Assembly: GCF_008831285.2 (NCBI RefSeq)
Contig: NC_045147.1
Span: 14,920,854 to 14,984,853, forward strand
Direction: 5' to 3'
Length of the DNA stretch: 64,000 nt
From: Nymphaea colorata
Lineage: Eukaryota > Streptophyta > Magnoliopsida > Nymphaeales > Nymphaeaceae
In this document: piece by piece, positions 11,249 through 24,124 of the stretch
Layout: the number at the start of each line of letters is the position of its first letter
How positions within the stretch are numbered: position 1 is the stretch's first letter
The notes under the pieces: generated by a model
The model's database searches: none
What the model was told of the DNA's origin: nothing
What the model saw: the letters and a program-made list of their open reading frames with translations, nothing else
Translations under genes and position numbers: made by a program

Positions 11249-13340
11249 TTATTCAATCTTGACTTTCCTATTCCGATTCTTGAACCTGCAAATTTCTTCA
11301 AAGAATTTGTCGGCGCTCTCATTGCAGTTCTTCATTTGGGAGACCCTAATTACCATCCTTCGGAGTCGCCTGCTATGCTTGACCAAGGATTCAAGTGTGT
11401 TCATCTTCTGTTCTGCATTTAGAGGAGATCTGACTGTGATAAGCACCTCTTCAAGATTGGGAATTGCAAACCCTGAATCTATCTGCAAAATTGTCTCAAA
11501 GTTAGGCAGACTCGACAACTGAAATAGTTTGTAACTGCGGCTCACATGTTAAAAATGCCTTACATTTCTTAAGCTATTCTTTTGGCACAGCGCAGCGAAC
11601 ATAGCACCATGGATCTCAAATTTGGTTATCTTTTTATGTGCATTGAAGAATTCCACCAGGTCGACCTCTGGAAATGGCTGCAGGCGATCAGAGTCACCAC
11701 TGAATTCAATTTTCATAACCAGATGTTTCACCTCCGTTGCCGAACACAGAACTGAATTTACAGCATCCCAACACCATTGCACCCCCCTCATGGACAAAAA
11801 CTCTAAAGAGCTCAGCTTCCCAGTTTCTACCTTGATGATTTTACCTGTTGTTGTGCACAGCGACCACCATCAGATACCATGTTAGAAAAAAGTCATTGCA
11901 GTCGTCGCAAAATGTGAAAGGGCACTCGTTGATTATGCAGGAAATCATATTTCAGTCCGACATATTTGATTTATGAAAGATTTCTTTATGATAAAAATAA
12001 TAATGGAATCTGAAATCAGGTCAAGCCAAATTCAGCTTGTCAACAAAACAGAGAACAAACTTTGAGTAGTAGAATAATCCTTCTTGCAAGCAAAACCCTT
12101 GAGGCATCCACTCCAGTATCCAAGATATATTAAATACTAGTGGAACAAAGGTGTACAAACAGAACAAAGATATCCTTAACCTAAAATTGCCGAGTTCATA
12201 AATTCCAAAGGAACCCTAAAGGCGACTGGGACATGAGGCCTACCACGCACCTCCATTCCCGAACCCCTAGCTATCAAAAAACCCCGTTTCCGTTGTCTAA
12301 CTTCCGCTTCAGAGATTGGTTTTCTTTCCAGGCTTCTCTGTTCTAAACACTTTTCATTTAAACCGCCGGCATTCAATAAAAGATTAATTTTTTTTTTCCT
12401 GAGATCGCAAATTTAATCCTAAATTTATCCAAGCAAATCTGAAAGACATGCAATACTCTTCTATCGTTTACATTTCCTATCACCGAATCTAGAACTGATC
12501 AATTAGTCGTTTTTCGGCACACATGACGGAACTTGGAAGGTTTCGATTTTCCAAAGAGGAAAGCGAGGGGACGCAGAAAGAAAGATGGGAAAAAGAGAAA
12601 AGACCTGCGCTGTTTGCGATGGAGAGATGTTTCAGATGCTGGTTATGATGAAGGCGAATCCGGTCGGCCCCTTGTATCTCAAGCCACCGTAGCTTCGGAG
12701 CGTTCACGGACACGGAGCAATCACCGAGGCCGTAGAAATCCAACCTGCACTCCTGTAGCTGCTGCATCTCCAGAGAGACAGTCCTAACCCCATCGCACCC
12801 GAGCAGTGCCAGGTTAACCAAATTTGGACACGAGCGAAGAAGGTCGGATAGAGAGGGATTGGTGAGGCGTGCCCCCACTATCTCCAGGGTGTGCAGTCGC
12901 CGGAGCGTGCACCACCGAGGCGGATCCGTCAGGAGGACGCCCCATAGTTTCAGGGTCTCCAACCCACTGACTCGGCTGATGCAGTCCAACTGGGTGGACC
13001 TCGCAGTTGTCGACGACGACGGTCTCTTCTCCCCCAGGTTGTCCACCCGAAGCTCGAGCCGCCTCAGTCCAGGACTTCTATCTAACCAAGAGCTCAGGCT
13101 GTCAACGGGGAAGGGGCAGAAGATGACCAACTCCTCCAAATCCAAACTCGACAAAATCATTCTCCCAACAATGGCGTCCGACTGATAATCATCAAAAGAG
13201 TTCCTCGGAAAATAGAGGCTCCTTATGAAAGGGATCGAGTTCTTCCATCGTTTCGACACACAAGTGCAGGACGCTACGTCTCGTGCGTTTTGAATGTAAG
13301 AAAGAATGCATTGGATCAACTCGTCAGGTAAGGCGTCCAT
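11249..13340 (-). CDS. F-box/LRR (RNI-like) protein, At1g10780 type
   Basis: Three exons on the minus strand, 13340-12605, 11844-11564 and 11518-11249, join to 428 codons plus stop. Residues 2-40 are an F-box (MDALPDELIQCILSYI...VSKRW). Leucine-rich repeats follow to the C-terminus, including GVQWCWDAVN and SPLNAEQKMNTLESLVKH, which I recall as conserved in the single-copy F-box/RNI-like group of Arabidopsis At1g10780. F-box proteins act as substrate receptors of SCF ubiquitin ligases; the target is unknown. The donor of intron 1 is a weak G|GTCTTT, but phase and similarity support it. Intron 1 is 760 bp, intron 2 only 45 bp, which is short for a plant intron. Intronic frames downstream of the first donor look open for 38 codons and would give a truncated protein if unspliced. 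Confidence 0.9.
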
Positions 13341-16300
13341 CGACTAGATGCGACCAGAAAGGAAGAAGGAGAAGAAGTAGGAAAACGAAGAAAAAAAAAA
13401 GGTAGCCTTGGTGCTACTGAATCCAGCAGACAAGAACCAAGACTCCCAACAACTCAAAACAGTGGTAGACGGGAAGCAATACAAAATGGATCACGGCTTC
13501 CTGGCCGTGAGAGGAACAGAATAGAGAGAAGACGGGTTGACGCCGGAACAGGCTGAGCGGCTTCGTTTGCTTGTCAACATTCCAGGCTCAGAAAATGAAA
13601 ACTTGCCGAAGGTGAGATACCGAGGGAAGAAGAGAGGGATAATCGAAGAGGACGGCGGCTGCTTCCGTATACGATGGGGCACCAGACCACCAACAGGCAG
13701 ACCCAACAACAGGGAAGACCAGAACTCTTGCGAGAGCGAGAACTGGCGGGTATATAAAATCCACGGCCCGCTCTCTTCAAATTTCAAACGAGAGAGAGAG
13801 AGCGGACAAAAAATTGGTATTAACAACGGCACCACCCAAAGATTTTCTTTCAAATGTTTGAATGAAGATTTCGAGCTTCGAGTATGAAAAGGGTCCAAAA
13901 ATTTGGACCGACGGGTGGATGGGACTAACTCAGAACTTCCCTTTCTTAGTAACCAACATTTTGATCGTAATCCCAAGCATGTGCTTCTCGTTTATCAGTT
14001 TTCTAAAGACTATCTGGTGATGATGACCTACTTTTACCTTCGGACTTAACTTTGTTAAAAACTTAGTCCTACTAAGTGAAAAGAGAATTTTTTTTTTTTT
14101 TTAGAGCCTAAACAGATGAGTTCTTAGAAGGCTAATATCTATGATTACGATTCTCACATGTTCCCTAATGGCAAATTAAGACTTGTGCTCGTGTTTGATA
14201 AGTGAGCTAATGTTGGTCTCGCATTAGAAAAATCCAAACAAGTGGATTGCTTGGTAAGTTTGAAACCAAAGGTGAAAACCTTCTCTGACTCAAAATTAGG
14301 TTAAAACAAGTAGGTTTTTGGGCGGTCTTTTCCTTCTGTCCTTATTTCAATTTAACCGCAAAGAATTTAAGTTCACCACCTCCCTCTCCCTCCACCTTCC
14401 GCCCACCATTATCAGTCGCGGATCGCACAATTTTTTCTAGCCTTTTATGGTCGGAGCTAGCCGAAAATGGTGGGGCTGATACCATTTGAGCTGGATAATG
14501 CCGGTTCAGTCAATCTTCTTTATTGGGTTCTATTGGGCATCCGTCCAACTGTGATCAAGAAAAGGCTGCGGCTACTTGATTTTTTGTTTGAATCTTTGGA
14601 AAGCAGCCACCATTTGCTTTTCTTGTTGCACCATTTTAATTTTCGTTGACAAAATATCATTTGGCACCTAATCATGCCAAATTAGGTTTTTGGCAAAGCT
14701 GATAAACCCAAGACATCATAGTTCACTAACAAAAACTCAGTTTTTTTTTTTTTTGTGTCATCGAGCCGCTTTGGATGATCAGGAGGTTAATAACCCATCG
14801 TTTGAAGAAGGCCCGAAAGTTCCTCATTTCTCTTGTTTTTAGGGTTTTAAGCTATGTCGAAACCTAGATGAGGTACAATACACCATTCAACTCAAGAGTT
14901 GGAATCTCATCTTTATACAGCATAGGAGAATAACACCCACAAAAATCAAATACGAAAATCACCCACCTGCCCAACCAGTTATGTATGTCCTTCAAACAAA
15001 GCAAATATTGTCACTTGTCACTTTGAAAAGAAAAAGTTACTTTTTACCTTTAATATATAACTGTCTAAACAATCTGATTTCATTGTTCGATGGGCCATAA
15101 TGTTTTAACATGTTCTTATGTTAGACGAGTTCATATATTTTCCCCAGCACTCGCAAGTGAATCTATCAAGATCTTCAATTTTTATCCATAAGATGTAGTA
15201 TATGGCGGTGTGCCTTTGATTGAATACATCAAAATTGAAAACAGTATAATATATTTTGCAACAGTTAACTCGAATAGTTGCTAATAGCAACCAGAAGACA
15301 GAACATTAACCTTCAAAATGCAGCAAAGACAATGTCCATGAAACTGGCTAATGATAAAGATGGTGGCGCCGTAAAGTGTAATTGGTTGGAAAGAAAAAGC
15401 ATGTATCGTTAGTGTCTCTTGGATATAATGTTAAAAAAAAAACTCCCAATTTTAATCTTCTTGTGCTTTTTGCTAGAAGTGCTGAAACAACGATTACATT
15501 TCCTCATAGCTTCCATTAAAATCTTAAACAATTTGAAGGATATGAGGATGATATCCTTTTCTTTCCAATGCACAAACGCTTTTCAACTTACAAAAGCAAT
15601 GTTCTAAAGTACAAGTTCCCATGTATTCCAACATGGAAATACTTAGCTTGTGACCCAACGACCGAGCATTGTTAGCGAAAAAGAAACCCATATAATAAAC
15701 ATTAAAAAAAAGTGAGGTTTGCCTCTTTAGGACTGTGACCCGAAGTATTGCCCTGTATGGGAATTCTCCACTTGAATATAAATTGAAAATTTCTAATTTC
15801 TTTTGGCTTCATGTTCAGTTTTGGGTATACATAAGTACATACATCAAACTATATATATTGAATGGTGACTGTGTTTGATATACTTTCTTCTAGTGCGGTA
15901 TAAATAAAACTAGTTTTAGACACAGTGCCTTTTATAATAGCAGCCGCTAGCTGAATATGGATTCGTTAAGTAACAAGTGGTAGAAGGTTCAAGAGTTGGA
16001 TGTATAATAACTTAATTAGATTTCCAGAAATGTTGTATCAATGCAAACCGTAAGATACTTTCTGCTTGAAAGATGGAAATAACCGGTGAATGTCATTCAA
16101 TCCCCAAGTTCAGTTCATCATCCGCATGCGGAGTTCAAGGGGCATTTAGAATCAATGTTTGAATAAGATCCAATATCTAGACTCATATCTGGACAACTTC
16201 AGCCTGATAAATGCGTACAAACTCTGTGTCTCTGAATTGAGAACTGAGATGGCTCGGTTAAGAAGTGCGGCTACGAGTGCCCATTGGTTACTCTCAAGGT

Positions 16301-16906
16301 GGATGAGTAAGAGTGCAAGAAATTAATGGTGTACGTGCAGGAGGCAATCCAAGGAGGAATGTAAGCCGACTTTAGGGCCCCGTTTGATGGCAGGGTAAAT
16401 TTTTGAGTGGTAAATTTACCATGAATTTTTTTTTTTTTGGAAAAATATACATAAGGAAGAAAATCGATTCTTCTAACTCCAGACCATGTTTGATGGCCTG
16501 AAAGTTTTTTTTTCTGTTAAAAAATTCGCTACTTTTGGCGCACAGGAAAAAAAAGCACAGATACATGATTTTACCGTTGTGTTTTCAACAGTGTAACGCC
16601 ACTTCAAAAATATAAGAAACGTAAATTAGTTCTTCTCAATTAACAGAGAAGATACATGAACAGGATCGTGAGTATTGCAAGGCTAATTGCAACGAAGCCA
16701 TCTCCACATTGTTGACTTCGTAGATGCATGGAATCTGTGACAGAATACACAGAACCAATAGTCTTCTCTTAGATTATAACTAGTTAATGCACAAAATGAC
16801 GCAAAGAATGCCCATTTTATGAAAAAATTATTTACATCAATTACCTACTTCACGCATACAGGTAATGCATGTTGAGTATGTTGCATACGGACTTGGCTTT
16901 GAGCTG

Positions 16907-17031
16907 TTGCAACGCCCCGTTTTGCAAATGTAGAACATACTAAACTCTACTGTTGAGATACTAAACTCTACATTTGCAACGCCCCGTTTTGCAAATGTAG
17001 AACATACTAAGCTCTACTGTTGAAATAGCAA
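16907..17031. repeat. Tandem duplication, unit 67 bp
   Basis: The segment starting TTGCAACGCCCCGTTTTGCA at 16907 recurs at 16974 with very few changes, including AAATGTAGAACATACTAA and CTCTACTGTTGA. High identity suggests a fairly recent duplication. Confidence 0.85.
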
Positions 17032-17529
17032 TGACACAAGTTCAACTTTTAGAATATGTGATCGGTCGATATACAAAGCCAATTACACATACATCTCACC
17101 AGAGGTAGATCTTCACATGCTTTTTTTTTTGTTCACCTATTCTCATATAGCAAGATATGAAAAGAATTCGTTTGCAGCTAGACTTAATTTCACTTTTCGG
17201 CTTTTGCTTGTGACTGGTTGTATGATTCCATGAAGGATATATCATGGGCATTTTTCTCACTGATATTACCAAAAAGGCTGAAAGTGAAATATTTTCATCG
17301 GATGAAAGGAAAGTCTTTATTAAGTGTAGAATGGTCACTTAATATATTTTAATCTTTTTTTCCATGAAGTGTGAACTATTTTATGAACTATTTTTTTCAT
17401 CCATAAGGAAAATTGCTCTCAAGTTTCACAAATGCAACTGTAAAAAAAAGAGGTATTTTACCCACAACTTTTCATAGTACTCGAGGACACAGAAAAGAAT
17501 AGTGTTGCTTAAAGTAAATGGCATCAAGA

Positions 17530-17689
17530 CAACAAACAACTATCATAGTTGGTTAGGGTTTTACCATGCGCTAGTGTTTTACCTTTGATGTAGCGGCTAT
17601 CAACGATCCTCTAACCAACCAGCATGAACATTTCACAACAAACAACTGATAGTTGGTTAGGGTTTTACCATGCGCTAGTGTTTTACCTT
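17530..17689. repeat. Direct duplication, offset about 104 bp
   Basis: A segment containing TAGTTGGTTAGGGTTTTACC and ATGCGCTAGTGTTTTACCTT occurs at 17546 and again at 17650. About 50 bp are nearly identical, preceded in both cases by ACAACAAACAACT. Confidence 0.85.
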
Positions 17690-18552
17690 GCGCCGAGCAA
17701 TATTGAGATCCTCTGGTTTGACGAATAGGTGGCCTTCTTGGATGTGCCAGCAGACATCGGATTTGACAGAAAATTTTACCCTGATTCATCGGATTCAACA
17801 GGAAAAATTTTTATGTGTTTGATTTCATAGTGAAAAGCGGTACCAAAATGGCAACTTCCTCCCCATCCACAGTAATTGTTTCACAGCCAAAGATGATATT
17901 TCAATGGTTAAGAGTGAACACTTAAGGTCATGCAAGAACGCAAGGGATGTGTGAAGCACGCAGACACCATGCTAGGCTCTCCTTAAGATTAGCATTTCTC
18001 TAGACTTCAGGAGCAGGGCGTCAAATTCAAGGTAACTTGGATAACGTATTCAACTTTTTGTGAAAATGAGAGAGAAGTTTACTGCTGTGTGCCATACGTT
18101 CTTAAGTCGACCCCGAGTATAAGTAGAGGCAGCGGTGGAAATACACGGGGGCTGTTCATTGCCCACACCAACCTACCCAAAATTTTATGGAAAACATTTA
18201 AAATTGCATTGTGATGAATTAGAAATTATATGGGATGCCAACTTCAGGTCTGAGGTAATGACTCTCCTCAGCCAAAGAATTCCTAACTCCGCTAATGAAT
18301 GTAGGTAGGCGGTAGTGGGACTCGTTCTCAACGTCGATCAAGGTAATCTATGAGTGGCATAGAGCATAGGAACTCCAACTAAAGGGTGGTGGACCCATGG
18401 GAACAATCTTGGTTCATTTCAATGGCAGCGCTATTTGTTGGCTGGTGCGGGACATTGCCCATGTCAGCTCAACAAAAATTTTATTATAGCATCTCGAGAC
18501 CACATTGACATAAAAATTACATGTCATGCGCACACCAAACTTATCTCGCCAA

Positions 18553-18604
18553 ATCAAATGTCCCTTAGTTAAAAAACCATCAAATGTCCCTTAGTTAAAA
18601 AACC
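18553..18604. repeat. Perfect 26-bp tandem duplication
   Basis: ATCAAATGTCCCTTAGTTAA plus AAAACC is present twice in direct succession, with no difference between copies. Confidence 0.9.
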
Positions 18605-18989
18605 ATTGTTCGATCATATACCCAAACCTAGAAAGAGATTTGTTAGCTGCCTAGGTACGTAGGTTGATCGAACCTTTCAGTTATGTTGGTACATAGGTTG
18701 CAAATGTATCTAGTTTATTAGCTGTTTGAACTCGTGTGGCCTAAGAGTTGTGGGGCTTTCATGATTTGGATCAATTTTCTGGGGTCCTTAGCGACATGCA
18801 CCCAGCCATTTTGAGACTGAAAATTTGAGGCCTTTTTCCCTCCCTGAGATTACCAACCTCGTAATCGAGAGGATGGTTCAGGAAAGGAAGAACTTTGAGG
18901 ATTAAAAAAAAAAGGTTACATAAAGAATATCTGAAAAGCAAAGTTGTAACACGGGTGGGTGTGAGATTAATCTGTGTCGCTTTAAAGAA

Positions 18990-19128
18990 GATCTAAAAAG
19001 GTTACAATGCCCTCATATACCACATTTTGATCTAAAAAGGTTACAATGGGCTCATATACCACATTTTGATCAGAATCGTTTAAAGAATATCTAAAAAGGT
19101 TACCATACCCTCATTTTGATCAGAATCA
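18990..19128. repeat. Short tandem repeat array, unit about 39 bp
   Basis: GATCTAAAAAGGTTACAATG with a following CTCATATACCACATTTT occurs at 18990 and 19029. A partly deleted third copy (ATCTAAAAAGGTTACCATAC) lies near 19089. Confidence 0.8.
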
Positions 19129-20706
19129 TCTACTGTCGATTTTAATGAGATCAAACAATAGAGATTAAGTTGTAATTATAAAAGCTAAGTTATTTTTCAA
19201 GAGCCTAAAATACCCATCAAAGAAGAAAATGAATAGTCTTTAAGAAAACTCATTTGTTCCCTTCTTTCACCCTCACTTTCTCTTCCTTGAGGGTATTTCG
19301 GATTGTTAAAAGCAGCTTGACTTTTATATCTACAACTTACATCTACTATCTGATTTTCTTAGGATCAATGATTTAGATAATTCTCATATAGTCTATTATA
19401 TAAAAGGTCTGATAACTACCTGTCTTCATATACTTATATATATATATATAAGTCAATGCTGTCATATGCCAAATAATTGTTGAATAGCTACAATTTTAAA
19501 ATTAGTTGCTAAAAAGGCAAGGCATAAATCTTCAGTAAAGTCACCAACCACATCATAAAGCATGACTAATGCCAATTTACCGATTGTTACCGTTGAGAAA
19601 GGCTGGTTTCGCTGGAATTCCAGTTTAAGAGGGCGAAGTCAGGTTACCACATTACAGGCTTCGTAAGTGTTCATGTTCGACTTATATTCGTGAGAGAGCC
19701 ATAGAGAGTTTTTCTTCCAAGGGAACTACATCACTGGACATTAAGTATATCAGCCTATAAATAATAAATCGTGCAACAGCCAAAAGATACTACAATATTC
19801 ATCAAATTTTAATGAAAAAAACATTTCACTTGCATTCAAACAAGGTAGGCATGATAAGAGGAGGATGAATTTGGACATGGCAGGAATATCGACTCACATT
19901 GGCAGCCAGTTTTCAGACAAAAAACTAGTCAGTTTCTAGCCTTGGATAGAAGTTTCTTACCAGACTTTGAGATCTTTCTTGCTATTCATTGTAGAAATAT
20001 TTCATAGATAAATCTGCTTCCGTCTTTAAAATTCAGTTATAATAACTTAAAAACATAAAATTTGTTTCCTATAAATGCCTTGCGTTGCGTCTTTCCTTTG
20101 CTGCTGCTATAAATTTATCGTTGCATGAGAAGTATTGCTTTCAATTTCAAACAACAAGAGCGAAGGAATCGCGTGTTCCAAGGATGCAAGGAGGACTACC
20201 ACGTGGTGGGGGAAATTGATGGGAAGGCGGTACCTCTACCCACCCACCGCTTTTCTCCGCCTTGACCGACCTTGGAATTTTTTTAAGGACATAATTCCCC
20301 ATTCTTTAATAAAACATCTACCATAATACCACCTTGTAGCGGATCAGGTTGAGGATAAGGTGCCGCCGTACAATAAACTGGACATTAATGCCGTGGAGAA
20401 AAAGCAAAGGGGCCGAACAGACAATGTATATGTTTAATAAGGGGGACCGAACGGACAATATGTATCTTGAAGATTACGATGTCCGAATGAAAAAGAAAGC
20501 GAGAGTGGGTAGGCCGGGGCCCCGGCCTTCTGCCTCCTTCATCCTCCCCGTTTAACTGCTCCTCTTCCGCCGTTCTGCTTCTTCGGGGGGAGAAAGAAGG
20601 AGGGAGAGAGAAAGAGAGGGAGTGTCTGTGTGTAACTGCGTATGTGTGTCTTGTGTTTCCCGCCGAGGGCAGCAGTCGGATTGGAGGATCTGGACTCGGA
20701 AGGGAA

Positions 20707-21625
20707 ATGAGGCGGTGCGTAGGCGCCTATGCGCCCGAATCTGAACGAGAGGAGGGTATCGCTGTGAGCCCGCCGGATGATGATCGCCCGATCAGCGATC
20801 GGAGGAAGGAACCGTGCGTTGATGATGACTCCAGGTGCAGCAGTACCAGCTCCACCAGCAGCTCGTCGATTGGTCGGAACAGCAGCTCTGGTGCTGGATC
20901 CCGCTCCTCCGACGGCGAGGATGGCGGCGAACCGGAGGTGCAGAGCTCGTACAAGGGCCCGCTCGATGCCATGGATTCTCTTGAACAGTCCTTGCCCATC
21001 AGGTACAAGGCACAACCCTTTTCGGTTATTGATCGCTGAGTCAGGGTTAGGGTTTTCGAATGCCGTTCTTCCTCCAGATCACAGCTTCTTGGTTAGGATT
21101 TCACGAATTTCCGCAACCCCTCTTTTTTGCGGGGTGTTCTGGTATGATTGCAGGAAGGGGATCTCGAAATTCTACTCTGGTAAATCGAAATCGTTCACTA
21201 GCCTATCGGACGCCGCGGCGGCCAAGGATTTGACGAAGCCGGAGGACCCTTACAACAGAAAGAGGAAGAATCTTCTTCTCATGAGCAACATTTGGCAGAG
21301 GAACCACCATATCGGCCAGTCTTTACGGAGTTCCGGGAGCGGTATCTCGAAGAGGCAAGCCAATTCCTGCCGATGCTTGGTCACGCTCGCCGATACTATG
21401 AGCAGCTCGGAGAAGGAGGTGGCTAACGGCGGAGATGAGAAGCTCCGGCAGCAGTTACCCCCACTTCCTCCTGGTGGGATGTCTTCGTCTCGTGCCGGCA
21501 ACCACGGTAGCAACACGTCGCCACCGCAGTGGTCTTTGGCGTCTAGATCGTTCTCTTTGGTCGATTTACAGGGGTTGACCTCATCAGTGTGCTGCCCGGA
21601 GAAGCAAAATAACGCCGTTCATTGA
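20707..21625 (+). CDS. OXS3 (oxidative stress 3)-like protein
   Basis: Two exons, 20707-21002 and 21154-21625, split within an Arg codon (AG|G) with GT/AG borders, give 255 codons plus stop. The N-terminus contains a Ser-rich run (residues 45-60). The hallmark block spans residues 84-123: GPLDAMDSLEQSLPIR across the intron, then KGISKFYSGKSKSFTSLSDA. It is followed by KPEDPYNRKRKNLL. This block defines the plant OXS3 and OXS3-like family, nuclear-speckle or stress-granule proteins linked to heavy-metal and oxidative stress tolerance and to transcriptional repression. The intron position inside the conserved block also fits the family. The ATG at 20707 is the first in frame after the CT/GA-rich leader. 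The rest of the C-terminal half is low-complexity and family-variable. Confidence 0.85.
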
Positions 21626-24124
21626 TCGTGGGATCTCAACCGTGGTGGTGGGTGGTCGAGTGTTCTTCTCTAACGTTACTCTTTGATGTCTTTCTCTAAA
21701 ATCCTCACGCTGTTTGTAAATTATCTGTGGCAATCGGAAGCATTACATCCTTTCTTACTGCTTTTTTGTTTTCCAATCCTAAATCGTGCCACAGATTTGC
21801 GGCACTTTTTCGAGTCTTAAAGTTGCAGATTTCCCATCTCTATATACCTTTTGAGGCCATGGTTTAGGTCCGGAAAGAACTGTTGGGGGTCCTCGGATTT
21901 ATTACCAACCAGAATCTGCACCAGGAATCAACTCTACAATAAGCTTTGGACGTCAGAAGCTATACAAACACGCCGAACACTAAACGACAGAAGAGGCAAC
22001 AGAAAAAAACTTCCAGGGGAACCTCATTCCGCAAACGGAATTTCGTTCTTTCTCCTCCTTCAAAGATTTGGATTTAGTTTTTCAACTTATGATTCAAGAT
22101 CTTTTTCTTTTTTCATTTTACTGACTTTTTTTCTTTTTTGGCAATTTGCTAGAGTTTCTCCTCTCTCTCAAACCTTAGAATGAGGAATTCCTGGTTCTTA
22201 TTGCTGGAAGGGACTAATCGTCATCTAGGAATCATAAAAAGGGGAGCGCATTTTCTTCCTCAGATGCATGCTCTTCGGCTCAAACAACGTTTTGTAGTGT
22301 CTGCAATCACATCTCTCCCTTTATTCCAACCCATCCCTTCTATTTATTTTATGATTGAGGCTCTCCAGCTCTTGAAGGAGCGTCGGGTAGACGACTAGAT
22401 AGTACTTTTCAGGGAGCAACAAAAGATGCTAGCTCTAACCAAGGAAGCTGCTATGCCTAGATTTTCACCCGAAGCTGACCGTGAACGTGAAAGTGAGCGA
22501 GTTATATCTGCACGGTAGAAGTGATCCATGAAGATGCTTGCTTTCTGTGTTCAACGCAATCGCTACACTATTGACTGGGTGAAATGGCATTGCGAGCCAG
22601 ATAACTCAAAACGCTTTCTAGAAGTACATTATTAACTCCACAAGATGCAGGGGAGGAGTCCAACGCAGTTAACAATGATAGAAACATTGGGGGAAATGGC
22701 CCAAGGGAGTAAAGCGATGGGTTTTCTGTACTCTAAAGACTTAGCAAAGTGACCTTATAGAGCAATGTAAAACTCGATCCAAGTTGGGGGAGTTTGGAAA
22801 AACTCATTGATGTCAATTGACCCCTTCCATTCATATTGCGAACTTATAAAAGAAATTTGATGCCTCAACTTTTCGAAATACATTCAGATTTATTTTGCGT
22901 CCCGAAAGTCACCTGTTCAAAACGAAAAAAAGGTTTATTTGCAGCAAAGTTGGAACAGAAAGGGAGATCAACTAGGTTCTTCAAGTTTCTCATCTAAATG
23001 AGAACAAATTCTTGCCCTAGCAAGAAGAGAAAATTATAACAGCTGGATATTATTGAGAAAAATATGATCACACTATATGGTAGTCATTACGAAGAGAAAA
23101 TCTTTGGCAACGTTTGCATATTAATCTAGAGCTAATTATGCAAACATCCTTTCGGAATTGAATGAGAACGAAGTCCACACAAGGCGACCACAAGAAATTA
23201 CTCTTTCAATCATCGTCTTTCAACATTTTCCGGTCAGTTAAAAAACATTATATAATCAAGAACATCTTCATGATTCATAGATGCATGATTCAAAGGAGGC
23301 GTGTAGTTCAATAAAAATATAAACAGGAGAGGCTGGAAACCTCATTGTCACCCCATGCCAACTCCAACGATTTGTACATCAACGGATAATTTACTTAACA
23401 AGTATGAGTGCACGAAAAATGAAACAAAATGAATAAGTCGACTTTCCACTTAATTGACTGGCAGTTAACAACCACGTACTCACATGCCGAAGTTCTGGTT
23501 ATTCCTCAAATTTCAGAACTTCCTTTGTGGATCTAAGAAGACCATCGACACGGGCGAACTTACTCCGACACAAGGGACTTGGACACAAATAAGACAAAGC
23601 CAACGGAATACATATATTGCTGAATTAAATATTTACAGTTTTCACAGTTAAATGAACAGAGCATCATGACTAACTGGAAACCAGCGATCCGGAAGCTGTG
23701 ATAGGAAGCAAGCATATGACAACAATTGATCGTGTGTTCTATAAGAGAAAGAGAGAGGAAGAAACAGAGAGTTGCAATTACAATAATAGTTTTCATATAA
23801 TTTACAGTTACATTCGCTTCCAAGGGCAACTTAGGTTACCCAAACTGTGAAAGTACATCAAAATAAAACGGTTTGAATGACGAATACAGAAAATATGCAG
23901 ATTAAATTCTTTAAAAAATTTCCTAAGATACACATCAGGGAACAGATCTTCAACTGCTATACAACAACAGCCGTTACACCATGTTCAATAGACTTCTCCC
24001 AAGGCCTTCGTCATATGGTTTAACAATGGATTTCTTCTATACAAGGTCCATCTGCAAAAGGACCGTACGGGATATGTACAATGGGGAGCTGCAAAGCGAT
24101 TACGCCAACATTTGAACCCACTTC
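21626..24124. other. Intergenic region between convergent OXS3-like and myosin genes
   Basis: The left part should hold the 3' untranslated region of the OXS3-like gene and the right part that of the myosin gene. Frames at 21851-22183 and 22180-22398 resemble nothing I recognise. Sequence at 22400-22780 looks mildly coding-like but carries stops in every frame I checked. Confidence 0.55.

Larger units (their letters stand above)
13341..20706. other. Gene-poor intergenic region, 7.4 kb
   Basis: No frame here resembles a known protein. The overlapping frames at 13491-13976 and 13537-13887 lie just upstream of the F-box start and more likely reflect GC-richer leader or promoter sequence. The region contains several short tandem duplications (listed) and a sequence starting near 16374 (GGGCCCCGTTTGATGGC) that resembles the edge of a PIF/Harbinger-type element, without a matching far end. 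The last few hundred bases should hold the promoter of the OXS3-like gene. Confidence 0.55.

Noticed and set aside
13491-13976. 161-codon minus-strand frame upstream of the F-box gene, overlapped by a 116-codon plus-strand frame
   Set aside because: Neither translation resembles a known family, both are mutual shadows, and the position fits the F-box promoter or leader.
22180-22398. 72-codon plus-strand frame after the OXS3-like gene
   Set aside because: It matches no family I know, and the following sequence has stops in all forward frames.
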